The notes below the pieces were generated by a model. The model had not been told where the DNA came from. It saw only the letters and a program-made list of their open reading frames with translations, and searched no databases. A program made the position numbers and the translations under genes. This document shows positions 33,193 to 43,250 of a stretch of DNA of 64,000 nt, piece after piece; the first letter of the stretch is position 1, and each line of letters opens with the position of its first letter. The DNA lies in assembly GCF_010894405.1 (NCBI RefSeq), contig NZ_JAAIYA010000016.1, forward strand, positions 28,854 through 92,853. The letters are read 5' to 3'. Source of the stretch: Pyxidicoccus caerfyrddinensis (GTDB lineage Bacteria > Myxococcota > Myxococcia > Myxococcales > Myxococcaceae).

Positions 33193-34143
33193 TCAGGAGG
33201 GCTTGAGCTTCTTCAGCGCGGGGCGGATTTTCGCTGACATCCCGTCCAGGGACTGTCCCTTCCGCTTGTTGGCGCCGGTGCCCTGGGTGTTCCAGGTGAG
33301 GATGAGGGTCAGGAGGCGCTGCGAGAGCTTCTCGAGCTTCGTCTTGTCCAGTGTGGCCTTGGGTGTCTTGTGGGTCTTCTTGACCTTGTCCAGGGCGCTC
33401 TTGCAGATGTCGCGGTAACCCGTGACGATGGTCTCCAGTCCCGCACGCATGTCCATGACCAGCTGGTTGTAGAGCGGGTGGTCGGTGCACATCGCGGTGA
33501 TGTCCGGCTCGTCACCGTCCTTGAGCTGGATGTGCCGTGGCAGGCCCAGGATTCTCGCCACCTCCTGGTCCTGGGGCATCAGCAGCATGTTGACCTTGTG
33601 GTTGATGTTGTACTTGGCCGTCAGCAGCGCCGCCTGGATGAGGTCACTGACCTTCACCTCCTCCTGGTGGATGCGCTCCTTCAGGGTCCCCTTGGGAATC
33701 AGGTGGTGGGCGTTGTTCCAGTAGGGCCAGGTGTCCTGCGTGAAGTTGTGTGCCCTGGGAATCTTGATCTTCTTGCCCTGGAACGTCTTGCGGGTGATGT
33801 CCCGCATGGGCCCACCGATGTCCCAGTCACCGTCCTCGGGCGGGGGCAGGACGGCGCAGTAGTAGGCCGGCGTCATGTCGCCCTTGTCGCTCTTGTACGC
33901 GGAGGTCTCGATGGGCTTGCGGATGGTCGCCGACTTGTAGCTGTGCAGCTTCTTCTTGATGGCGGCCTTGCTGTCGGCCTGCTCGTAGCCCTGGTAGCGG
34001 TAGTTGCAGCTGTTCTTCTTGTTGAAGCGGCTGAAGCTGGACTCATGTCCGGTCAGGCATGCACCGTTCTCCGTGCTGTTCTTGACCGACAGGTGCAGCT
34101 TGTTGAGGGCCCTGCCCCCGAAGTGCCCGTCATCGCCAGACAT
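33193..34143 (-). CDS. AHH-family nuclease toxin
   Basis: The 316-residue protein carries the AHH motif in PYWNNAHHLIPKGTLKERIH (A145-H146-H147). The usual later block follows, INHKVNMLLMPQDQEVARIL, then LPRHIQLKDG and TDHPLYNQLVMDM, which supply further conserved Asn and His. AHH domains are HNH-type nucleases used as polymorphic toxins against competitors. There is no signal peptide, PAAR, Rhs or VgrG part, so delivery must use a separate carrier. The N-terminal 130 residues are Lys/Ser-rich and not recognised; they could be the trafficking part. GC content looks lower than average, hinting at transfer. Two immunity-like genes and a dead ketosynthase follow. Confidence 0.8.
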   Translation of the reverse strand: MSGDDGHFGGRALNKLHLSVKNSTENGACLTGHESSFSRFNKKNSCNYRYQGYEQADSKAAIKKKLHSYKSATIRKPIETSAYKSDKGDMTPAYYCAVLPPPEDGDWDIGGPMRDITRKTFQGKKIKIPRAHNFTQDTWPYWNNAHHLIPKGTLKERIHQEEVKVSDLIQAALLTAKYNINHKVNMLLMPQDQEVARILGLPRHIQLKDGDEPDITAMCTDHPLYNQLVMDMRAGLETIVTGYRDICKSALDKVKKTHKTPKATLDKTKLEKLSQRLLTLILTWNTQGTGANKRKGQSLDGMSAKIRPALKKLKPS

Positions 34144-34349
34144 GCAAAGGTGCTCCGTTCCCGAAGCTCAGCTGGAGGCTGGGATGCGCCACGACGCAGA
34201 AGGGAGCGTAGCCTCTGGCTTCCCGGCTCAACAAGACTCGCCCGGGTAGTGGAGGCCTGCACAAGCCGCGATACATGGCTTTCTCGTAAGACGCTCGCCT
34301 GGCCGGCCGTCGAGGGCGTGGAATCACGACGCCCCTGCTCCTCAGCCAC
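34144..34349. promoter_or_regulatory. intergenic region upstream of toxin module
   Basis: 206 bases between the toxin start and the UPF0489 stop, both genes being on the minus strand. The promoter of the toxin operon should be here. It is less GC-rich than the flanks, but I found no clear motif. Confidence 0.3.
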
Positions 34350-35126
34350 TCACGGCAGCTCGGTGCGCAGCAATTCGCGGAACAGCACCTCCGCCACATC
34401 GCGGAACAACTCCCCCGAGGCGAGCAGTCCCCCGCAGTGATGCGGCTCTCGCGCCAGCGTGAGCGCCGCCGTCTTCCCCAGCACCGCGTCCCAGAAGGGC
34501 TCCGAGCCCTCCGGCAGCAGGAACTCGCGGATGATGCCCTTCGGCCACGGCAGCACCGTCGTCGGGTCCGCGTCGCTCAGGGACGTGAAGCAGTCCAGGT
34601 CCACGTCCAGCAGCACCTGCTCCGCGCCCTCCAACACGTCCCGCACCGCGTCACCCGGGGCCGGGTGGTTCCACGCCTCCGCCGCGCGGTCCACCGTGGG
34701 CACCACCACCAGCCGGTGCGCGCGCCCGCGTGTGTCCACGTACGTCTCCCCCGCGAACGCGCCGCGAGGCCGGGCCCGCGCAATCAACAGCGCATCCCCC
34801 ACCAGCCCCGCCTCCATGGCCGCGAGCAGGTGGTCGTAGTTGCGCACGTCCAGGGAGTACCGCGCGTGCTCGTCCAGCGCCCTCACTCCCGCGGAGCGGT
34901 CCGGCACCGCCTCCGGGTGCCGGGGCACCACCGTGTCCAGGTGCCTGTCCAACGACACCAGCAGCGCGGGCGGTCCGGACTCGCCGAGCGCGAAGGCCCA
35001 GGAGGGCAGGGCGAGCCGGTGCGGGTCGAAGACGTACGCGTCCGTCGGCCCCCGTCCGCCGCCCAGCCCCAACCGGATGACCCCGGCCAGCCGCAGGTGC
35101 CGCAGGGCGTCGTCTTCTGTCTCCAT
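34350..35126 (-). CDS. UPF0489 family protein (arginase/deacetylase-like fold)
   Basis: ATG 35126 gives 258 residues. ALLVSLDRHLDTVVPRHPEA near the N-terminus and EQVLLDVDLDCFTSL later are the signature blocks of UPF0489 (human C5orf22-like) proteins, with metal-ligand-like Asp and His residues as in the arginase/HDAC fold. REPHHCGGLLASGELFRDV near the C-terminus adds a third His/Asp-rich site. The enzyme activity of this family is not established. No signal peptide is seen. It is divergent from the DPP-IV gene and is the upstream neighbour of the toxin module; the two look unrelated. Confidence 0.75.
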   Translation of the reverse strand: METEDDALRHLRLAGVIRLGLGGGRGPTDAYVFDPHRLALPSWAFALGESGPPALLVSLDRHLDTVVPRHPEAVPDRSAGVRALDEHARYSLDVRNYDHLLAAMEAGLVGDALLIARARPRGAFAGETYVDTRGRAHRLVVVPTVDRAAEAWNHPAPGDAVRDVLEGAEQVLLDVDLDCFTSLSDADPTTVLPWPKGIIREFLLPEGSEPFWDAVLGKTAALTLAREPHHCGGLLASGELFRDVAEVLFRELLRTELP

Positions 35127-35244
35127 GACCTCGGGAATCCTCCTGCCTGCCGAGCGTTTGTGCGGGCCGCGCGGCAGCCGAGTGTAGGCTTCCCCGCACC
35201 TTTCCGTGAAAGGAGACCCGCCCCCCGCGGGTATTCGACCAAGC

Positions 35245-37461
35245 ATGCGCCAGGTTCTCACCGCAGCGCTCTTCCTCGCGAGCCTCCCCGTCGTCGCCCA
35301 GGAGCAGAAGCCCCTACCCGTCATGTCCCAGTCTCAGCGCAAGCAAGACCCCTTCCTGCGCCAGTACTCGGAGACGCGCCGCTTCATGAGCGGCCGTCCC
35401 GTGGGCGTGAAGATTGCCCCCGACGAGAAGTCCATCCTCTTCCTGCGCACCTCGCCCACCTCGAACGTGCAGATGCTCTACGCGTTCGACATCGAGTCCG
35501 GGCAGGCGAAGGAGCTGCTCACCCCCGAGGCCATCCTCAAGGGCGCCGAGGAGACGCTCACCCCCGAGGAGAAGGCCCGCCGCGAGCGCATGCGCGTCAG
35601 CGCCCGGGGCTTCACCGGCTATCAAATCTCCGAGGACGGCACCCGCCTCCTGGTGCCCCTGTCCGGCCGCCTCTACGTGGTGGAGCGCGCCAGCGGCAAG
35701 GTGACGGAGCTGAAGACCGGCGCGGGCACGCTGGACCCGAAGTTCTCCCCGGACGGCAAGCAGGTGGCCTACGTGCGCGAGCACGACGTCTACCGCATCG
35801 ACATCGCCGCCAATAAGGAACAGCGCGTCACCACGGGCGGCACCGAGACGAAGACGCACGGCCTCGCGGAGTTCGTCGCCCAGGAGGAGATGAGCCGCTT
35901 CTCCGGCTACTGGTGGAGCCCGGACGCGAAGTCCGTCGCCTACACCGAGTCCGACACCTCCGAGGTGGAGAAGCTCACCATCGTCGACGTCATGCACCCC
36001 GAGCGCGGCGGCGAGGACTTCGCGTACCCGCGCCCCGGCAAGGCCAACGCCAAGGTGCGCCTGGGCGTCGTCCCCGTCACGGGCGGGAAGACGACGTGGG
36101 TGAGCTGGGACGCGACGAAGTACCCGTACCTCGCCACCGTCACGTGGCCCAAGGGCGGGCAGCTCACCGTCCTGGTGCAGAACCGCAACCAGACGGAGGA
36201 GCAGCTGCTCGCGGTGGACCCGCGCACCGGCAAGACGCGCGAGCTGCTGGTGGAGAAGGACAACGCCTGGGTGAACCTGGACCAGGACTTCCCGCTGTGG
36301 CTGGAGGATGGCAGCGGCTTCCTCTGGTACACCGAGCGCAACGGCGGTCCCGAGGTGGAGCTGCGCAAGGCGGACGGCTCGCTGGACAAGAGCCTGGTGA
36401 AGCCGGACGCGGGCTTCCGCGCGCTGTCGCGCTTCGTCCAGAAGGACCGCACCCTCTACTTCAACGGTGGCCCCAACCCCACCGAGAGCTACATGTGGCG
36501 CGTGAAGGACGGCGGCGCCCCGGAGAAGGTGTCCAGCGGCGCCACCGGCCCCGGCACCGAGGGCGGCACCGTCTCCAAGAACGGCGGGCTGCTGATGCTC
36601 AACGCCTCGGGCCCGAAGTCGATGCCGAAGACGCTGGTGCTGCGTGCGGACGGCACCCGCGTGGGCGAGCTGCCCGAAATCGGCGAGGAGCCGCCCTTCG
36701 TGCCCAACCTCGAGGTGCGCCAGGTGGGCCCGAAGAAGTTCTGGGCCTCCATCGTCCGCCCGCGTGACTTCAAGAAGGGCCAGAAGCTGCCCGTCATCGT
36801 CGAGGTGTACGGCGGCCCCACCACCACCGTCGTCCACCAGAACATGGGCGCCCACCTGATGGCGCAGTGGATGGCGGACCAGGGCTTCCTCGTCGTGAAG
36901 TTCGACGGGCGCGGCACCCCGCTGCGCGGCGCCGCCTGGGAGCGCGAGGTGAAGTACGACTTCGCCACCGTCACGATTGAAGACCAGGCCGCCGCCATCC
37001 AGGAGCTGGCGAAGGAGGTGCCCGAAATCGACATCAACCGCGTGGGCATCGAGGGCTGGAGCTTCGGCGGCTACATGTCCGCGCTCGCCGTCCTCAAGCG
37101 CCCGGATGTCTTCAAGGCCGCGGTGGCCGGCGCCCCGGTAGTGGACTGGCTCGACTACGACACGCACTACACCGAGCGCTACCTCGGCGTGCCCCAGGAG
37201 CACCCCGAGGCGTACGAGAAGAGCTCGCTGCTCACCTACGCGAAGCAGGACAAGCCCATCGGCAAGCTGCTGCTCATCCACGGCACCGCGGATGACAACG
37301 TGTACTTCTTCCACACGCTGAAGCTGTCGGACGCGCTCTTCCGCGCCGGCAAGCAGCACGACCTGCTGCCCCTGAGCGGCCTGACGCACATGGTGCCCGA
37401 CCCCGTCGTCACCGAGCGCCAGTGGGAGCGCGTCATGGACCACTTCAAGCGCAACCTGTAG
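35245..37461 (+). CDS. secreted S9B prolyl oligopeptidase (dipeptidyl-peptidase IV type)
   Basis: ATG 35245 starts a signal peptide (VLTAALFLASLPVVA), giving 738 residues. A beta-propeller occupies about residues 40-500 (FSPDGKQVAYVREHDVYRID; AEFVAQEEMSRFSGYWWSPD, which holds the Glu pair that docks the substrate amino terminus in DPP-IV). The alpha/beta-hydrolase domain has S606 in GWSFGGYMS, Asp683 in GTADDNVYFFHT and His715 in GLTHM. Such enzymes remove N-terminal dipeptides ending in Pro or Ala in the periplasm or outside the cell. It is a single-gene unit followed by a strong terminator. Confidence 0.95.
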   Translation: MRQVLTAALFLASLPVVAQEQKPLPVMSQSQRKQDPFLRQYSETRRFMSGRPVGVKIAPDEKSILFLRTSPTSNVQMLYAFDIESGQAKELLTPEAILKGAEETLTPEEKARRERMRVSARGFTGYQISEDGTRLLVPLSGRLYVVERASGKVTELKTGAGTLDPKFSPDGKQVAYVREHDVYRIDIAANKEQRVTTGGTETKTHGLAEFVAQEEMSRFSGYWWSPDAKSVAYTESDTSEVEKLTIVDVMHPERGGEDFAYPRPGKANAKVRLGVVPVTGGKTTWVSWDATKYPYLATVTWPKGGQLTVLVQNRNQTEEQLLAVDPRTGKTRELLVEKDNAWVNLDQDFPLWLEDGSGFLWYTERNGGPEVELRKADGSLDKSLVKPDAGFRALSRFVQKDRTLYFNGGPNPTESYMWRVKDGGAPEKVSSGATGPGTEGGTVSKNGGLLMLNASGPKSMPKTLVLRADGTRVGELPEIGEEPPFVPNLEVRQVGPKKFWASIVRPRDFKKGQKLPVIVEVYGGPTTTVVHQNMGAHLMAQWMADQGFLVVKFDGRGTPLRGAAWEREVKYDFATVTIEDQAAAIQELAKEVPEIDINRVGIEGWSFGGYMSALAVLKRPDVFKAAVAGAPVVDWLDYDTHYTERYLGVPQEHPEAYEKSSLLTYAKQDKPIGKLLLIHGTADDNVYFFHTLKLSDALFRAGKQHDLLPLSGLTHMVPDPVVTERQWERVMDHFKRNL

Positions 37462-37526
37462 TCCGCGCGGCCCGGCTCGGTCCGCGCCCCGCGCGGCCTG
37501 CTCGAGCGCCCTGTGCTGGAAAGCAA

Positions 37527-37562
37527 GAGGCCCGGTCCCTGGAAAGGGGGCCGGGCCTCTGT
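37527..37562. terminator. bidirectional terminator between DPP-IV and cold-shock genes
   Basis: Stem GAGGCCCGG with CCGGGCCTC around a loop containing CCCTGGAAAGGG, followed by TGTTT on the plus strand. It sits between convergent genes. Confidence 0.8.
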
Positions 37563-37600
37563 TTCATCTGCCAGTCCGGAAGGAGTGGCCGACGGACGCG

Positions 37601-37807
37601 TTACCCCGCGGCGCGGACGTTCTGCGCCTGCAGGCCCTTGGGGCCCCGGGTGACCTCGAACTCCACCTTCTGGCCCTCGGCCAGGGTGCGGAAGCCATCC
37701 ATGTTGATGGCCGAGTGGTGGCAGAACACATCCTCACCACCGCCGTCCTGGGTGATGAAGCCGAAGCCCTTCGCGTCGTTGAACCACTTCACGGTACCGG
37801 TTGCCAT
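37601..37807 (-). CDS. cold-shock protein (CspA family)
   Basis: This 68-residue single cold-shock domain has both RNA-binding motifs: KGFGFIT (RNP1) and DVFCHHSAI (RNP2, usually DVFVHxSAI). It starts [10 protein letters not shown] and ends RAAG. It is an RNA chaperone or antiterminator. The about 200-base spacer upstream is longer than most here and could supply a structured leader, as csp mRNAs often have, but I saw no cold-box motif. Myxobacteria carry several csp paralogues; which one this is cannot be told. Confidence 0.97.
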   Translation of the reverse strand: MATGTVKWFNDAKGFGFITQDGGGEDVFCHHSAINMDGFRTLAEGQKVEFEVTRGPKGLQAQNVRAAG

Positions 37808-37900
37808 TGCACTTCCTCAGTCTTGCGGGGCGGTGTGGGGAGAGCCGCCCGTTCTTCCCGCCCCCCGACTACCGGGAGACACTCCTCGTTGTAGTGAAAC

Positions 37901-37924
37901 GGCCGGCTGGAAGTCCAGCCGGCC
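37901..37924 (-). terminator. perfect hairpin after sucB
   Basis: GGCCGGCTGG, loop AAGT, CCAGCCGGCC: a 10-base stem about 85 bases beyond the sucB stop and about 95 bases before the cold-shock start. It is likely the sucAB terminator, or part of the csp leader RNA. Only a weak T-rich tail follows. Confidence 0.6.
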
Positions 37925-38009
37925 GCCCGGAATGCCCGAGTTGCCAAGAACCCGGGACTCATATTCAGCATGTCTCGCGCAGGTTTGGGCGCGGTGAAGC
38001 CGCGTCGCG

Positions 38010-39227
38010 TCAGACGTCGAGCAGCAGCCGCTCGGGGTCCTCGATGCACTCCTTCACGCGCACGAGGAACTGCACGGCCTCGCGGCCGTCGACCAGGCGG
38101 TGGTCGTACGTGAGGGCCACGAACATGATGGGGCGGATGACAATCTGGCCGTCGCGCACCACGGGGCGGTCGACGATGTTGTGCATGCCCAGGATGCCCG
38201 TCTGCGGCGGGTTGAGGATGGGCGTGGACAGCATGGAGCCGAAGATGCCGCCGTTGGTAATCGTGAAGGTGCCGCCCTGCAGGTCCGCCAGACCCAGCTT
38301 GTCGTTGCGGGCGCGGGTGCCGAGCTCGCCCACCGTCTTCTCCAGGTCCGCCAGGCCCAGCTTGTCCGCGTTGCGCACCACCGGCACCACGAGGCCGCGG
38401 CTGCCGCTCACCGCCACGCCGATGTCGTAGTAGTGCTTGAAGATGACGTCCTCGCCGTCGATCTCCGCGTTGATTTGCGGGAAGGCCTTGAGGGCCTCGA
38501 CGGACGCGCGGATGAAGAAGCTCATGAAGCCGAGCTTCACGCCGTGCTTCGCCTGGAACTTGTCGTTGTACTTCTTGCGCAGGGCCATCACCTCGCCCAT
38601 GTCCACCTCGTTGAAGGTGGTGAGCATGGCGGCGGTGGACTGCGCCTGGATGAGGCGCTCGGCCACGCGCTTGCGCAGCGGCGTCATGCGCACGCGCTCC
38701 TCGCGCGCGGCGTTGGGGCGGGGGCCGGCGGGCGCGGCCGGGACGGCGGGCGCCTGCACGGGGGCGGGGGCGGCCGGACGGCTGATTTGACCGAGCACGT
38801 CCTCCTTGGTGATGCGGCCACCGGCGCCGCTGCCCTTCACCTGGGTGAGGTCGACCTGGTTCTCCTCGGCCACCTTGCGCGCGGTGGGCGTCATGCGCGC
38901 GTCCACCGACGCCCCGGCGGGAGCGGCGGCGGGAGCGGGCGCCTGGGCGGGAGCGGCGGCGGCCGCGGGCTTCGCGGCGGAGGCGCCGGCACCGGCCTCG
39001 ATGAGGCCCAGCACCTCGCCCACGCGGACCTTGTCGCCCTCCTTGAAGGAGATGCTGGACAGGGCGCCAGAGGTCGGAGCGGGCACGTCGATGGTGACCT
39101 TGTCCGTCTCCAGCACGACGAGAGGCTCGTCGGCGGAGACCGCGTCACCCATCTTCTTGTTCCACTTTCCGACGACGGCCTCGGTGATGGACTCGCCCAG
39201 CGGAGGCACTTTCAGTTCAACGGCCAT
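38010..39227 (-). CDS. sucB: 2-oxoglutarate dehydrogenase E2, dihydrolipoamide succinyltransferase
   Basis: The 405-residue E2 subunit has one lipoyl domain with the acceptor lysine in [16 protein letters not shown], an Ala/Pro hinge, a peripheral-subunit-binding domain ([20 protein letters not shown], then [14 protein letters not shown]), another hinge, and the acyltransferase core with the catalytic motif [14 protein letters not shown]. The core takes succinyl groups from lipoate to CoA in the citric-acid cycle. The start overlaps the sucA stop by 11 bases. The E3 subunit (lpd) is not in the window. The product is cytoplasmic. Confidence 0.97.
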   Translation of the reverse strand: MAVELKVPPLGESITEAVVGKWNKKMGDAVSADEPLVVLETDKVTIDVPAPTSGALSSISFKEGDKVRVGEVLGLIEAGAGASAAKPAAAAAPAQAPAPAAAPAGASVDARMTPTARKVAEENQVDLTQVKGSGAGGRITKEDVLGQISRPAAPAPVQAPAVPAAPAGPRPNAAREERVRMTPLRKRVAERLIQAQSTAAMLTTFNEVDMGEVMALRKKYNDKFQAKHGVKLGFMSFFIRASVEALKAFPQINAEIDGEDVIFKHYYDIGVAVSGSRGLVVPVVRNADKLGLADLEKTVGELGTRARNDKLGLADLQGGTFTITNGGIFGSMLSTPILNPPQTGILGMHNIVDRPVVRDGQIVIRPIMFVALTYDHRLVDGREAVQFLVRVKECIEDPERLLLDV

Positions 39228-42102
39228 TCTTGGTCCCTCGGAAGATGGCTTCCTCGATGATGAGCTGCTGCTCGTATTCGTGCGTCTTGGGGAAGCCGGT
39301 GGCAGGGCTGGCGGCCTCCGCGCGCCCGATGTAGCCGATCTTCACCGGCTGCTGCGAGCGCGTGGACGCCAGGTCGTGCAGGCGGGGGAACATGAAGTGC
39401 CAGCCGCCCGCGTTGCGCGGCTCCTCCTGTACCCACAGGAGCTCCGCGAGCTTCGGCATCTTCGCGACGAGGCCTGCCAGCTCGTCGTAGGCGAACGGGT
39501 AGAGCTGCTCCAGCCGGACGATGGCGATGCTGTCGTCCTTGCGCTCGTCCCGGGCCTTCACCAGGTCGTAGTACACCTTGCCGCTGCACAAGAGCAGCCG
39601 CGTCACGCCCTCGGGCGCCACCTTGTCCAGGATGACCTCCTGGAAGGTGCCCGTGGCCAGCTCTTCAATCTTGCTGGTGGCCTCGGGGCGGCGCAGCAGG
39701 CTCTTGGGCGACATGATGACGAGCGGCTTGCGCACGGGGCGCACCACCTGGCGGCGCAGCAGGTGGAAGATCTGCGCGGGCGTGGTGGGGTAGCAGACCT
39801 GGATGTTGTCCTCGGCGCACAGGTCCAGGAAGCGCTCCAGGCGCGCGCTGGAGTGCTCCGGGCCCTGGCCCTCGTAGCCGTGCGGCAGCAGCAGCGTGAT
39901 TCCGCTGAGCCGGCGCCACTTGCTCTCCGCCGCGGCGATGAACTGGTCGATGATGATCTGCGCGCCGTTGGCGAAGTCGCCGAACTGGGCCTCCCACGCC
40001 GTCAGGCCGTCCGGCACGTCCAGGCTGTAGCCGTACTCGAAGCCCAGCACGCCCATCTCCGACAGGGCGCTGTTGTAGATGTGGAAGCCGCCCTTGCCGG
40101 TGACGAACTGGCGCAGGGGGACGTACTCCTCACCCGTCTGCACGTCGTGCAGCACCGCGTGCCGGTGGCTGAACGTGCCGCGCTCGGCGTCCTGGCCGGA
40201 GATGCGGACGTTGTAGCCCTCGGCCAGCAGGGTGGCGTAGGCCAGCGACTCGCCCTCGCTCCACTGCAGATCGCCGCTGTCCAGCATGCCCAGGCGCTTC
40301 TTGATGACGGTGCGCTCCACGTCGCGGTGGACGTTGAAGCCCTCCGGCAGCGTGGACAGCTTCTTCAGCGCGTCACACAGCACGTCCTTGGCCACCGCCG
40401 TGGACACCCGGGGGGCGCTCTTCAGCGCGCCGCCCTGGTACGGCTTCCACAGGCCCTCGAGCGCGTTGGGCTCCTTGAACTGGCTCTCCTGGCGCGCGCG
40501 GGTGAGCGCCGCGTCGAACTCCTGCTGGCAGCGCTGCTTGATGGCCTCGGACTCGTCCGCGGAGATGCGGCCCTTCTCCGCCAGCGCGGCGGCGTAGAGC
40601 GTGCGCACCGTCGGGTGCTTGCGGATGATGTCGTACATCGCCGGCTGGGTGAACGAGGGCTCATCGCCTTCGTTGTGGCCGTAGCGGCGGTAGCAGATGA
40701 GGTCGATGACGACGTCGCTCTTGAAGGTCTGCCGGTACTCGGCCATCAGTCGCGCCACGTGGACGCAGGCCTCCGGGTCGTCCCCATTCACGTGGAAGAT
40801 GGGGATGTCCAGCATCTGCGCAATCGCCGTCGCGTAGATGGAGGAGCGCGAGTCGTGCGGGTCGGTGGTGAAGCCGACCTGGTTGTTGATGACGATGTGG
40901 ACGGTGCCGCCCGTCGTGTAGCCCTTGAGGCCGGACAGGTTGAGCGTCTCGGGCACCACGCCCTGGCCCATGAAGGCGGCGTCGCCGTGGATGAGCAGGG
41001 GCATGACGCCGGTGCGCTCGGTGTCACCGCCGCGGTCCTGCTTGGCGCGCACGCGGCCCTCCACCACCGGGTCCACCGCCTCCAGGTGGCTGGGGTTGAA
41101 GGCCAGCGACAGGTGCACCGGACGGCCCTGGCGCGTGGTCCGGTCCGAGGAGAAGCCCATGTGGTACTTCACGTCGCCGCGGCCCAGGTAGGCCTTGGGG
41201 TCCTTCGGGCCGTCGAACTCGCTGAAGATCTGATCCGGCTTCTTGCCCAGGATGTTCGTCAGCACGTTGAGGCGGCCGCGGTGGGCCATGCCGATGACGA
41301 CCTCCTTGAGGCCCATCGCCGTGCCCACCTCGGTGATGGCGTCCAGCATGGGGATGAGCGACTCACCGCCGTCCAGGCTGAAGCGCTTGGCGCCCACGTA
41401 CTTGGTGTGGAGGAAGTGCTCGAAGCCCTCCGCGTAGGACAGCTGGGTGAGGATGTGGCGCTGGTCCTCCACCGAGAAGTCCGTGCGGTTCTCGCTGTGC
41501 TCCATGCGCTGCATCAGCCAGCGGCGGCGGCCGCTGTCGAGCATCTGCATGAACTCCACGCCGATGCCGCCGGTGTACGTGCGGTGCAGCCGTCCGAGGA
41601 GGTCCCCCAGGCGCACGCGCTGCTCGGGGAAGACGTTGTTGCACTCGACGAGCTGCTCGCGCTCGCGGGCGGAGAAGTGGCCGTCGTCCACCATGCCCAC
41701 GTCGGCCACGTGCTCCAGCGGCGGGCGGGGGCGGTCCAGCGGGTCCAGCTTCGCGCGCAGATGGCCGCGCAGGCGGAAGGCCGTGATCGTCTGGTCCACC
41801 TTCGCCTGCAGCCCGAGGATGTCCTGGGCGGGCGCGGGCGCGGCGGCGGGGGCCTGCGCCACGACCTGCGTCAGGGCGGCGGTGGCCTTGCCATTCGTCT
41901 TGCCAGGGGCGGGGGCCACCGGGGCCGCGGCCGCCTCCAGCAGCTTCGTGCTGAAGATGGGTCTGCCGGCGCCATCATTGCGCTCGAACACCTCGCGCCA
42001 GCTGGCATCCACGCTGGCGGGGTCTTCGAGGTAGCGGGCGTAGAGCCCTTCGATGAAGTCGATGTTGGCGCCGGAAAGGAACGTGTCCTGGAAATTCGCC
42101 AT
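39217..42102 (-). CDS. sucA: 2-oxoglutarate dehydrogenase E1
   Basis: ATG 42102 ([20 protein letters not shown]) gives 961 residues; an upstream in-frame extension lacks coding character. It carries [48 protein letters not shown] and [19 protein letters not shown], the thiamine-diphosphate and substrate regions of E1o. [14 protein letters not shown] and the N-terminal [16 protein letters not shown] segment, which docks to E2, are also present. E1 decarboxylates 2-oxoglutarate and loads lipoyl-E2. It is the first gene of sucA-sucB. The promoter should lie in the divergent spacer with the enoyl reductase gene. Confidence 0.97.
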   Translation of the reverse strand: MANFQDTFLSGANIDFIEGLYARYLEDPASVDASWREVFERNDGAGRPIFSTKLLEAAAAPVAPAPGKTNGKATAALTQVVAQAPAAAPAPAQDILGLQAKVDQTITAFRLRGHLRAKLDPLDRPRPPLEHVADVGMVDDGHFSAREREQLVECNNVFPEQRVRLGDLLGRLHRTYTGGIGVEFMQMLDSGRRRWLMQRMEHSENRTDFSVEDQRHILTQLSYAEGFEHFLHTKYVGAKRFSLDGGESLIPMLDAITEVGTAMGLKEVVIGMAHRGRLNVLTNILGKKPDQIFSEFDGPKDPKAYLGRGDVKYHMGFSSDRTTRQGRPVHLSLAFNPSHLEAVDPVVEGRVRAKQDRGGDTERTGVMPLLIHGDAAFMGQGVVPETLNLSGLKGYTTGGTVHIVINNQVGFTTDPHDSRSSIYATAIAQMLDIPIFHVNGDDPEACVHVARLMAEYRQTFKSDVVIDLICYRRYGHNEGDEPSFTQPAMYDIIRKHPTVRTLYAAALAEKGRISADESEAIKQRCQQEFDAALTRARQESQFKEPNALEGLWKPYQGGALKSAPRVSTAVAKDVLCDALKKLSTLPEGFNVHRDVERTVIKKRLGMLDSGDLQWSEGESLAYATLLAEGYNVRISGQDAERGTFSHRHAVLHDVQTGEEYVPLRQFVTGKGGFHIYNSALSEMGVLGFEYGYSLDVPDGLTAWEAQFGDFANGAQIIIDQFIAAAESKWRRLSGITLLLPHGYEGQGPEHSSARLERFLDLCAEDNIQVCYPTTPAQIFHLLRRQVVRPVRKPLVIMSPKSLLRRPEATSKIEELATGTFQEVILDKVAPEGVTRLLLCSGKVYYDLVKARDERKDDSIAIVRLEQLYPFAYDELAGLVAKMPKLAELLWVQEEPRNAGGWHFMFPRLHDLASTRSQQPVKIGYIGRAEAASPATGFPKTHEYEQQLIIEEAIFRGTKNGR

Positions 42103-42395
42103 GGCGGTGTCGTCTTTTACTGGAAGGGCGCCCCGTTGGGGGTTTTTCGCCGCATCTTTGTTGAGCCTCCGAGGCTGCCCGGACGCCGGTCCGCTCAGTG
42201 GGAAGCAGGTGGATTCATGCGCCACGTGAGTGCAGCTTCACCTTGAAGGGCTCTACGCCCGCCCCGGCATCCGTCACCTGCGCATCCGTTCCGTCCCCCT
42301 GGAGACCCGGAAACGCCCGGGATTCGTCCCGCTCCACCCGTCAGGAGTGGTAGGAAGCGCGTTTCCTTCTCTCCCATCCGACGAGGCCGCCTTTC
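42103..42395. promoter_or_regulatory. divergent intergenic region between sucA and the enoyl-ACP reductase
   Basis: 293 bases between divergent starts. It must hold both promoters. It has two CCCGG-type blocks near 42300-42320 and a G/T-rich stretch around 42140-42160, but no operator could be assigned. Confidence 0.35.
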
Positions 42396-43229
42396 ATGCT
42401 GCTCCAAGGCAAGAAGCTGCTCATCACCGGAGTGCTGACGCCCCAGTCCCTCGCCTACGGCATCGCCGAGCTTGCGCTCGCGCAGGGCGCGGAAATCCTC
42501 CTCACCGGGTTCGGCCGCGCGAAGTCGCTCACCGACCGGAGCGCGAAGCGCCTGAAGCCCGGCCTGGAGGTGCTGGAGCTGGACGTCACCAACCCCGCCC
42601 ACTTCACCGCGCTCACCGAGTCGCTGCGCCAGCGGTGGGACCGGGTGGACGGCGTGCTCCACTCCATCGCCTACGCCCCCGAGGACGCGCTCGGCGGCAA
42701 CTTCCTCAACACCCCCTGGGAGAGCGTGCAGACGGCCTTCCGCATCTCCACCTTCTCCCTGAAGGAGCTGTCGGTGGCCTGCCTGCCGCTGATGACGAAG
42801 GGCGGCTCCATCGTCACGCTGGACTTCGACAACCGCATCGCCTGGCCCATCTACGACTGGATGGGTGTGTGCAAGGCGGCGCTGGAGGCCACGGTGCGCT
42901 ACCTCGCGCGGGACCTGGGCCCCAAGGGCATCCGCGTCAACGCGCTGGCCGCCGGCCCGCTGTCCACCATGGCCGCGAAGGGCATCCCCGGCTTCAAGGC
43001 GCTGGAGCAGGGCTGGGGCAAGCAGGCGCCGCTGGGCTGGAGCGCCAAGGACAGCCACGACATGGTGGCCCGCACCGCCTGCGCCCTCCTCTCCGACTGG
43101 CTGCCTTCCACCACGGGCGAAATGGTGCACGTGGACGGTGGCTACCACGCGGTGGGGGCGCCGCCGGTGGATACGGAGGCCGAGGCCGCTGAGTTCCCAG
43201 CGAACGCCCCCAAGCCGGCAGCCGAGTAG
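42396..43229 (+). CDS. fabI: NADH-dependent enoyl-ACP reductase, InhA-like
   Basis: The 277-residue short-chain dehydrogenase has Y153-x6-K160 in WPIYDWMGVCKAALE, the FabI/InhA catalytic spacing. LLTGFGR (InhA LTGFDR), VLHSIAYAPE, GGSIVTLDFD and ALLSDWLPSTTGEMVHVDGG all read closer to mycobacterial InhA than to E. coli FabI. It makes the last reduction of the fatty-acid elongation cycle. The tail of about 20 residues is acidic, with Ala and Pro. An InhA-type enzyme may prefer longer acyl-ACP; that is inference. It is a single gene followed by a terminator. Confidence 0.93.
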   Translation: MLLQGKKLLITGVLTPQSLAYGIAELALAQGAEILLTGFGRAKSLTDRSAKRLKPGLEVLELDVTNPAHFTALTESLRQRWDRVDGVLHSIAYAPEDALGGNFLNTPWESVQTAFRISTFSLKELSVACLPLMTKGGSIVTLDFDNRIAWPIYDWMGVCKAALEATVRYLARDLGPKGIRVNALAAGPLSTMAAKGIPGFKALEQGWGKQAPLGWSAKDSHDMVARTACALLSDWLPSTTGEMVHVDGGYHAVGAPPVDTEAEAAEFPANAPKPAAE

Positions 43230-43250
43230 CGGTTTTCCCGCGCATGCGAG

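Noticed and set aside
38806-42246. 1146-residue plus-strand open frame antisense to sucA
   Set aside because: Low-complexity Leu/Val/Ala/His/Arg composition with no domain; sucA on the other strand is beyond doubt.
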